Assembly (NCBI RefSeq): GCF_900106045.1
Contig: NZ_LT629802.1
Span: 5,146,001 to 5,210,000 of the forward strand
Length of the DNA: 64,000 nt
From: Pseudomonas mucidolens
Lineage (GTDB): Bacteria; Pseudomonadota; Gammaproteobacteria; Pseudomonadales; Pseudomonadaceae
Reading direction: 5' to 3'
In this document: piece after piece, positions 58,785 to 64,000 of the stretch
Layout: each line of letters begins with the position of its first letter
Position numbering within the stretch: the stretch's first letter is position 1
Translations under genes and position numbers: made by a program
The notes under the pieces: model-generated
Databases searched by the model: none
Told to the model about the DNA's origin: nothing
What the model saw: only the letters and a program-made list of their open reading frames with translations

Positions 58785-59810
58785 ATGTCGGCCAAACAGA
58801 AGCCTGTAAATACCCCATTGCACTTGCTCCAACAACTCTCGGGCAGCCTGCTCGAACACTTGGAAAGTGCTTGCTCCCAAGCCTTGGCTGATGCGGAGAA
58901 GTTGCTCGCCAAGCTGGAAAAACAGCGCGGCAAGGCTCAGGAAAAACTGCATAAATCCCGTACCAAGCTGCAAGATGCCGCAAGCGCAGGTAAAGCCAAG
59001 GCGCAAACCAAAGCCAAGGGCGCGGTGAAAGAACTTGAGGACTTGCTCGACGCCCTCAAAGATCGCCAATCCGAAACGCGCGCCTACATTCTGCAGCTCA
59101 AACGCGATGCTCAAGAGAGCTTGAAGCTGGCTCAGGGCGTTGGACGGGTGAAAGAAGCGGTGACTAAGGCGCTGAATACGCGTACTCCGGCTAAAGCCGT
59201 AGCTGCCAAGGCCCCGGCAAAAACCGCGGCCAAGCCAGCGGCTAGAACCGCTGCTGCAAAACCTGCGGCCAAGCCAGCGGCTAAAACTGCTGCTGCAAAA
59301 CCTGCAGCCAAGCCAGCGGCTAGAACCGCTGCTGCAAAACCTGCGGCCAAGCCAGCGGCTAAAACTGCTGTTGCAAAACCTGCGGCCAAGCCAGCGGCTA
59401 GAACCGCTGCTGCAAAACCTGCAGCCAAGCCAGCGGCTAGAACCGCTGCTGCAAAACCTGCAGCCAAGCCAGCGGCTAGAACCGCTGCTGCAAAACCTGC
59501 AGCCAAGCCAGCGGCCAAACCAGCTGTTGCAAAACCTGCGGCCAAGCCAGCGATTAAAACCGCTGCAGCAAAACCTGCAACCAAGCCAGCGACTAAACCA
59601 GCTGCTGCAAAACCTGCGGCCAAGCCAGCGGCTAAAACCGCTGCTGCAAAACCTGCAGCCAAGCCAGCGGTTAAACCTGCGGCAACCGCAGCGAAGCCGG
59701 CTACCTCGCCAGCACCTGCCGCGACTCCGGCAGCGTCCACCGCGCCAGCCGCTCCGGCCGCCAACCCTGCTGCGCCGACACCAAGCACCACCCCAACCAG
59801 CGCTTCCTAA
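58785..59810 (+). CDS. algP: AlgP, histone H1-like transcriptional regulator
   Basis: This 341-residue protein has an N-terminal alpha-helical, charged domain (about 1-140) and a long Lys/Pro/Ala-rich tail of tandem repeats, then an Ala/Pro/Thr end. AlgP (AlgR3) binds DNA and affects alginate gene expression in P. aeruginosa. The tail resembles eukaryotic histone H1. The repeat number differs between strains and may contract or expand. Confidence 0.92.
   Translation: MSAKQKPVNTPLHLLQQLSGSLLEHLESACSQALADAEKLLAKLEKQRGKAQEKLHKSRTKLQDAASAGKAKAQTKAKGAVKELEDLLDALKDRQSETRAYILQLKRDAQESLKLAQGVGRVKEAVTKALNTRTPAKAVAAKAPAKTAAKPAARTAAAKPAAKPAAKTAAAKPAAKPAARTAAAKPAAKPAAKTAVAKPAAKPAARTAAAKPAAKPAARTAAAKPAAKPAARTAAAKPAAKPAAKPAVAKPAAKPAIKTAAAKPATKPATKPAAAKPAAKPAAKTAAAKPAAKPAVKPAATAAKPATSPAPAATPAASTAPAAPAANPAAPTPSTTPTSAS
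59245..59680 (+). repeat. 39-base tandem repeat encoding KPAAKPAA(R/K)TAAA units
   Basis: The tail has about 12 imperfect copies of a 13-residue unit KPAAKPAARTAAA, so a 39-base period, with R/K and some Val, Ile and Thr changes near the end. Several DNA copies are nearly identical, as expected for slipped-strand or recombination-driven change. Confidence 0.88.
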
Positions 59811-60271
59811 GTGCTGGCGATCGCGGCGCGCAGTTGATGCAGCGCGTCGCGGTCGAGGTTGGCGGCTTCTGCCGCCAGTTCTTCAAGCCAGGGTTCATGC
59901 CCGGCCATTGCCCCTGTCGGCCATGTCAGCGTCTGTTCGTGCAAGCGTGACAACAACTGCCGTTCGGCGTCCAACTCCAGGCTTTTGAGCCGTTCACGCA
60001 ACACCTCCAGTTCAACATCGTGTTGCGCCGTGGCGCGCCATTGTTTGCGTAGTCGACGCAGGGGTTCGATCACCTGTGCCTGCCAGGGCCGTGCAATCTG
60101 CTTCAAGGCTTGCAAGCGCATGGCATCAGGGGCGACGCCACGCTGTTCCAGCCACAACCCGCAGAGCAACAGACACACATCGGCCCCTTGCGCCTGCAAG
60201 CGCAGGCATGAGTCTTCAACGCCCGGGCGGGCGTAAGTCGAGAGGGCAAAGCTCCACAGGTCAGCGCACAT
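59807..60271 (-). CDS. TIGR02444 family protein
   Basis: This 154-residue protein begins MCADLWSFALSTYARPGVED and belongs to a family found next to algP and the ABC-F gene in pseudomonads. It is mostly helical with many Arg and Leu residues; role unknown. ATG 60271 has AGGA upstream, preferred to TTG 60295. The stop lies four bases inside the algP end. Confidence 0.8.
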   Translation of the reverse strand: MCADLWSFALSTYARPGVEDSCLRLQAQGADVCLLLCGLWLEQRGVAPDAMRLQALKQIARPWQAQVIEPLRRLRKQWRATAQHDVELEVLRERLKSLELDAERQLLSRLHEQTLTWPTGAMAGHEPWLEELAAEAANLDRDALHQLRAAIAST

Positions 60272-60321
60272 ATTCCTACCCAAGCCAGCGGTCAACGAAG
60301 CTGGTAGACTCCGCCGCCATT

Positions 60322-62232
60322 ATGATCCGACTTCAAAGCCTAACATTACAGCGTGGCCCGCAACGTCTTCTCGAAGACGCCGAGCTGACCCTGCACGCCG
60401 GTCACAAAGCCGGCCTGATCGGTGCCAACGGCGCCGGCAAATCCACGTTGCTCGCCTTGCTGTTGGGTGAGCTGACGCCCGATTCGGGGGATTGTCAGCT
60501 GCCGGCCGATTGGCGCATCGCCCATATGCGCCAGGAGATCGATACCCTGGATCGCATCGCAATCGACTACGTGCTCGATGGCGATCTGCGCTTGCGTCAG
60601 GTGCAGCGCGAGCTGGCCGAGGCTGAAAAGACCCAGGACGGCGCCGCGCAGGCGCGCCTGCACGCGGAGCTGGACAGCGCCGACGGTTACACTGCCGATG
60701 CCCGCGCGCGCAAAATGCTCGCCGGTCTCGGGTTCACCAACGAACAGATGGATCGTCCGGTCGCCGACTTCTCGGGTGGCTGGCGCATGCGTCTGAACCT
60801 GGCCCAGGCGCTTATGTGCCCCTCGGACCTGCTGCTGCTCGACGAACCGACCAACCACTTGGACCTCGATGCGATCCTGTGGCTGGAAGACTTCCTGAAA
60901 AGCTACCCCGGCACCTTGCTGCTGATTTCTCACGACCGCGATTTCCTCGACGCGGTGGTCGATAACATCGCCCACGTCGAGCAGAAGAAAATTACTCTCT
61001 ATCGCGGCGGCTACACCGCGTTCGAGCGCGCCCGCGCCGAACGCTTGGCCCAGCAACAGCAGGCTTTCGAGAAGCAGCAGGCGCAACGTGCGCATATGGA
61101 AAGCTATATCGCGCGGTTCAAGGCCCAGGCCACCAAGGCCCGCCAGGCCCAAAGCCGGATCAAGGCCCTGGAACGCATGGAAGAGCTGTCGGCGGCCCAT
61201 GTCGATTCACCCTTCGACTTCGTGTTTCGCGAATCGGTGAAAATTTCCAGCCCGTTGCTCGACCTGTCCGACGCTCGTCTTGGATACGGCGACAAAACCA
61301 TCCTGGAGAAGGTCAAGCTGCAGCTCACGCCCGGTGCGCGGATCGGCCTGCTCGGCCCCAATGGCGCAGGCAAGTCGACGCTGATCAAGAACCTGTCCGG
61401 CGAGCTGCAACCGCTGGCCGGGCGACTGACCCGTGGCGAGAACCTGGTGGTGGGTTACTTCGCTCAGCACCAACTTGACTCTCTGGATGCCAAGGCCAGC
61501 CCGTTGTTGCATTTGCAGCGCCTAGCCCCCACCGAACGCGAGCAGACTTTGCGCGATTTCCTCGGTGGTTTCGACTTCCGTGGCGCGCGCATTGATGAGC
61601 CCGTACTGAATTTCTCCGGTGGCGAAAAAGCCCGTCTGGCCCTGGCGCTGATTGCCTGGGAACGGCCAAACCTGTTGCTGCTCGACGAACCCACCAACCA
61701 CCTGGACCTGGAAATGCGCCTGGCGCTGACCATGGCTTTGCAGGAGTTCAGCGGTGCGGTGCTGGTGGTGTCTCACGACAGGCATTTGCTCAAGAGCACC
61801 ACCGATAACTTCCTGCTGGTGGCCGATGGCAAGGTCGAGGAGTTCGACGGAGACCTGGACGACTACGCTCGTTGGCTGACGGACTATCGTTTGCGTAACG
61901 CGCCGGTCAGCAACACGCCGGTCAACCCGGACAAAACCGACAAAAAAGCCCAGCGCCAGGCCGCCGCGGCCTTGCGTCAGCAACTGGCGCCGCACAAACG
62001 CGAAGCCGACAAGCTGGAAGCCGAGTTGGGCAAGGTTCACGAACGCTTGGCCAGGATTGAAACCAGCCTTGGCGACAGCGCGGTGTACGAAGCGGCGCGC
62101 AAGGATGAACTGCGCGACTTGCTGGCCGAACAGGCCAAGCTCAAAGTTCGCGAAGCGCAACTGGAGGAGAACTGGATGGAAGCCCTCGAACTGCTGGAAA
62201 GCCTGCAAGCGGAGCTGGAGGCGTTATCCTGA
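60322..62232 (+). CDS. ABC-F family ATPase (YheS-like)
   Basis: This 636-residue protein has two ABC modules: Walker A GANGAGKST (34-42) and GPNGAGKST in the second half, signature FSGGW and FSGGE, and DEPTNHLDL twice. There are no membrane helices. ABC-F proteins act on ribosomes; the YheS group is not well understood. It overlaps the MscS-like gene by one base (TGATG). Confidence 0.93.
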   Translation: MIRLQSLTLQRGPQRLLEDAELTLHAGHKAGLIGANGAGKSTLLALLLGELTPDSGDCQLPADWRIAHMRQEIDTLDRIAIDYVLDGDLRLRQVQRELAEAEKTQDGAAQARLHAELDSADGYTADARARKMLAGLGFTNEQMDRPVADFSGGWRMRLNLAQALMCPSDLLLLDEPTNHLDLDAILWLEDFLKSYPGTLLLISHDRDFLDAVVDNIAHVEQKKITLYRGGYTAFERARAERLAQQQQAFEKQQAQRAHMESYIARFKAQATKARQAQSRIKALERMEELSAAHVDSPFDFVFRESVKISSPLLDLSDARLGYGDKTILEKVKLQLTPGARIGLLGPNGAGKSTLIKNLSGELQPLAGRLTRGENLVVGYFAQHQLDSLDAKASPLLHLQRLAPTEREQTLRDFLGGFDFRGARIDEPVLNFSGGEKARLALALIAWERPNLLLLDEPTNHLDLEMRLALTMALQEFSGAVLVVSHDRHLLKSTTDNFLLVADGKVEEFDGDLDDYARWLTDYRLRNAPVSNTPVNPDKTDKKAQRQAAAALRQQLAPHKREADKLEAELGKVHERLARIETSLGDSAVYEAARKDELRDLLAEQAKLKVREAQLEENWMEALELLESLQAELEALS

Positions 62233-62804
62233 TGGAAACTCTGCAATTGATGCTGCCAGCGCACTGGGTCGCGCCGTTCTGGATCGGTGTGCAAATTCTA
62301 CTGATCCTGTTGGCGGGTTATCTGACCCAGCGCTTTGTCGCCAAAGGCCTGACGCGCCTGGGCGAACGCTATCCGTTCCCGCCGCAGTTGCTGATGCCGC
62401 TGCGCGGTGGCCTGCGCTGGCTGATCATGGGCAGCGCACTGATTTTTGTGCTTGGGCGCCTGGGCGTTTCGGCCACGGTGCTGTGGACCGCGCTGTCGGG
62501 TTTTGTCGCCGTTGCGGCGGTGGCGTTCTTTGCCATGTGGTCGGTACTGTCCAACCTGCTTTGTGCAATTCTGATTTTCACGGTGGGGCCGTTTCGCCTG
62601 GGGGATCTGGTCGAACTGGTCGATACCGTTGACAAGCCCGGCGTCAAAGGCCGTGTGGTGGCGATCAACTTGCTGTACACCACGCTGATCGAAGTTGAAG
62701 AGGCGGGCACCGACAGCGCCATGGTGCAAGTGCCCAATAGCTTGTTTTTCCAGCGTTCGGTACGCCGCTGGCCAGGCACGCATGTGTTTCCGAGCGACCG
62801 TTGA
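62232..62804 (+). CDS. Small MscS-family mechanosensitive channel
   Basis: This 190-residue protein has about three membrane helices and an MscS-like beta domain (FRLGDLVELVDTV and VQVPNSLFF), shorter than MscS of E. coli (286). It lacks most of the C-terminal cytoplasmic cage, so it may be a minimal channel or membrane regulator. It starts one base inside the ABC-F stop, so the two genes are translationally coupled. Confidence 0.85.
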   Translation: METLQLMLPAHWVAPFWIGVQILLILLAGYLTQRFVAKGLTRLGERYPFPPQLLMPLRGGLRWLIMGSALIFVLGRLGVSATVLWTALSGFVAVAAVAFFAMWSVLSNLLCAILIFTVGPFRLGDLVELVDTVDKPGVKGRVVAINLLYTTLIEVEEAGTDSAMVQVPNSLFFQRSVRRWPGTHVFPSDR

Positions 62805-62892
62805 TGTTCGCATCGGGTAAAAATCTATAGCCAACTTTCAGTCCGCGGCGTTAGCGTAAGGCCCAACAGCAAACTCCCGATTGAGGTGTGTA

Positions 62893-63525
62893 ATGGCGCT
62901 CGAAACATGGCTGGCCTTTTTTGCCGCCAGTTGGATCATCAGTCTCTCTCCTGGCGCGGGCGCCATCGCCTCGATGTCCAGCGGTCTGCAATACGGTTTT
63001 CTGCGCGGCTACTGGAATGCCTTGGGCTTGCAGTTGGGCCTGGCGATGCAGATTGCCGTGGTGGCTGGCGGTCTGGGCGCGATTCTCGCGGCGTCTTCCA
63101 CGGCGTTCTACGTGATCAAATGGTTCGGCGTTGCTTACCTGGTCTATCTGGCCATCAGGCAATGGCGTGCGTTACCGGCAGACTTGAGCGATGACACCGC
63201 CGTGCGCCCCATCGGCAAACCTCTGGCAATGATGTTCCGTGGCTTTCTGGTGAACGCCAGCAACCCCAAAGCCTTGGTGTTCATGCTGGCGGTGTTGCCA
63301 CAGTTCGTGAACCCGCAGGCACCGTTGTTGAGCCAATATCTGATCCTGGGGGCGACGATGATCAGTGTCGACATGATCGTGATGGCGGGCTACACCGGAC
63401 TGGCGTCGAAAGTCTTGCGCCTGTTGCGCACACCGAAACAGCAGAAGCGCGTGAACCGCACGTTTGCCGGGTTGTTCGTCGGCGCTGCGGCCTTCCTGGC
63501 CAGCTTGCATCGCGCAACGGCCTGA
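62893..63525 (+). CDS. LysE/RhtB family amino acid exporter
   Basis: This 210-residue membrane protein of the LysE superfamily has about six helices and the family opening SLSPGAGAIASMSSG. Such proteins export amino acids or their analogues. GAGGTG precedes ATG 62893. A weak hairpin follows. Substrate unknown. Confidence 0.88.
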   Translation: MALETWLAFFAASWIISLSPGAGAIASMSSGLQYGFLRGYWNALGLQLGLAMQIAVVAGGLGAILAASSTAFYVIKWFGVAYLVYLAIRQWRALPADLSDDTAVRPIGKPLAMMFRGFLVNASNPKALVFMLAVLPQFVNPQAPLLSQYLILGATMISVDMIVMAGYTGLASKVLRLLRTPKQQKRVNRTFAGLFVGAAAFLASLHRATA

Positions 63526-63601
63526 TCGACCCTGTATCGTGAATCAAGCAGACTTGCCGGCGACAGCAACTGACGCCTGCCAAGCCCTCAAGCCCGCCGC
63601 C

Positions 63602-63632
63602 GAGGAGTGCCTGATACGCGGCATTCCTCTTT
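63602..63632 (+). terminator. Weak hairpin terminator after LysE gene
   Basis: GAGGAGTGCC (63602-63611) pairs with GGCATTCCTC (63620-63629) with one G-T pair, followed by a short T run. Confidence 0.5.
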
Positions 63633-63755
63633 AATTAGGGCTGCCCGACGGTACGTCCTTGGCAGGTTATTGCGCCAACACATCACTAACGCCTTGAGTC
63701 AAAGCGCTTAACACTCGACAATGTGTTACTTCTTGTTTCCATTTGAGAGCCATTC

Positions 63756-64000
63756 ATGACTGCCCCCTTCCGTTTTCTCGCCTGGCTGCTGTTGCCAGCG
63801 TTGGTGTCGTGCAGCTTCAACCTGCTGGCGGCTACTCCAGAAGGTGCGCCCAAGGCCCTGCATTTGCTGGATTATATTGGCGCTGACTATCCACCGACGG
63901 TGGAGGCGGGCAAGGTTGTCGACGAGTCTGAATACCTCGAACAGGTCGAGTTCCTTGGGGTTTTGCAGGGACTGGTGGCGGAATTGCCGGACACGCCCGA
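63756..64000 (+). CDS. FTR1 family iron permease (5' end)
   Basis: The first 81 codons show a signal peptide (MTAPFRFLAWLLLPALVSCSF) followed by ALHLLDYIGADYPPTVEAG and VVDESEYLEQVEFLGVLQGLV, the periplasmic part of bacterial FTR1-type high-affinity iron transporters as recalled. The membrane domain with the REXLE motifs lies beyond the window. The cysteine near residue 19 could be a lipid site but looks fortuitous. Confidence 0.82.
   Translation, partial: MTAPFRFLAWLLLPALVSCSFNLLAATPEGAPKALHLLDYIGADYPPTVEAGKVVDESEYLEQVEFLGVLQGLVAELPDTP

Noticed and set aside
59132..59791. 219-codon Gly/Ala/Leu-rich frame opposite algP
   Set aside because: It is the complement of the repeat tail; low complexity and no start signal.

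Overview
This window looks like a chromosomal core segment of a fluorescent pseudomonad (Pseudomonas fluorescens-group). The grounds are a GC-rich, strongly codon-biased sequence, REP/REPIN repeats of the kinds known from P. fluorescens genomes, and a gene order that, from recalled knowledge, closely follows the crc-pyrE to algP region of P. aeruginosa. No rRNA, tRNA, CRISPR array, prophage, IS element or toxin/defence island was recognised. Almost every gene belongs to a known family, so I do not see a wholly new multi-gene system. The more interesting signals are regulatory or structural.

Layout. 1-8.5 kb: the 5' end of crc (reverse) and divergent pyrE; the reverse cluster coaBC-dut-algC-argB (pantothenate/CoA, dUTP, alginate/LPS sugar and arginine metabolism); radC; an orphan dipeptide-type binding protein; and the ribosomal protein pair rpmB-rpmG. 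8.6-24.2 kb is an amine and D-alanine catabolism region: a small cupin protein, a KauB-like aldehyde dehydrogenase, an MFS transporter, a ClsC-like phospholipase D lipoprotein, a MocR regulator, a PauB/PuuB-like FAD oxidoreductase, Lrp/DadR with dadA-ridA-dadX, the PuuR-type repressor pauR, cytochrome c5 and an acetyl-CoA hydrolase-family protein. Four related short sequences in this region could be operators for PauR. 24.3-35.7 kb: xpt, rep, a GGDEF-EAL protein, a MATE pump, a LysR regulator, a Cache-type chemoreceptor, a small membrane-protein gene broken by a frameshift, comM and ubiK.

35.9-50.9 kb: glnK-amtB (ammonium sensing and uptake), a YjbQ protein, sutA, then the tightly packed reverse cluster lptM-lysA-dapF-DUF484-xerC-HAD; cyaY with a DUF1289 gene; rnk and convergent class I adenylate cyclase cyaA; small conserved proteins; a GST; and argH. 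51.5-64 kb: algR without an adjacent algZ sensor kinase, then hemC-hemD-hemX-hemY, dsbB/dsbH, algQ (rsd), a secreted FKBP-type isomerase, algP with a 13-residue Lys/Pro/Ala repeat array, a TIGR02444 protein, an ABC-F ATPase, a small MscS-like channel, a LysE exporter and the start of an FTR1-type iron permease.

Genes work together in recognisable units: polyamine and alanine catabolism in one region with both specific (PauR, Lrp) and amine-type oxidases; nitrogen status through GlnK/AmtB; lysine and diaminopimelate synthesis next to XerC; haem synthesis directly behind AlgR; and the alginate-associated regulators algR, algQ and algP in a single stretch.
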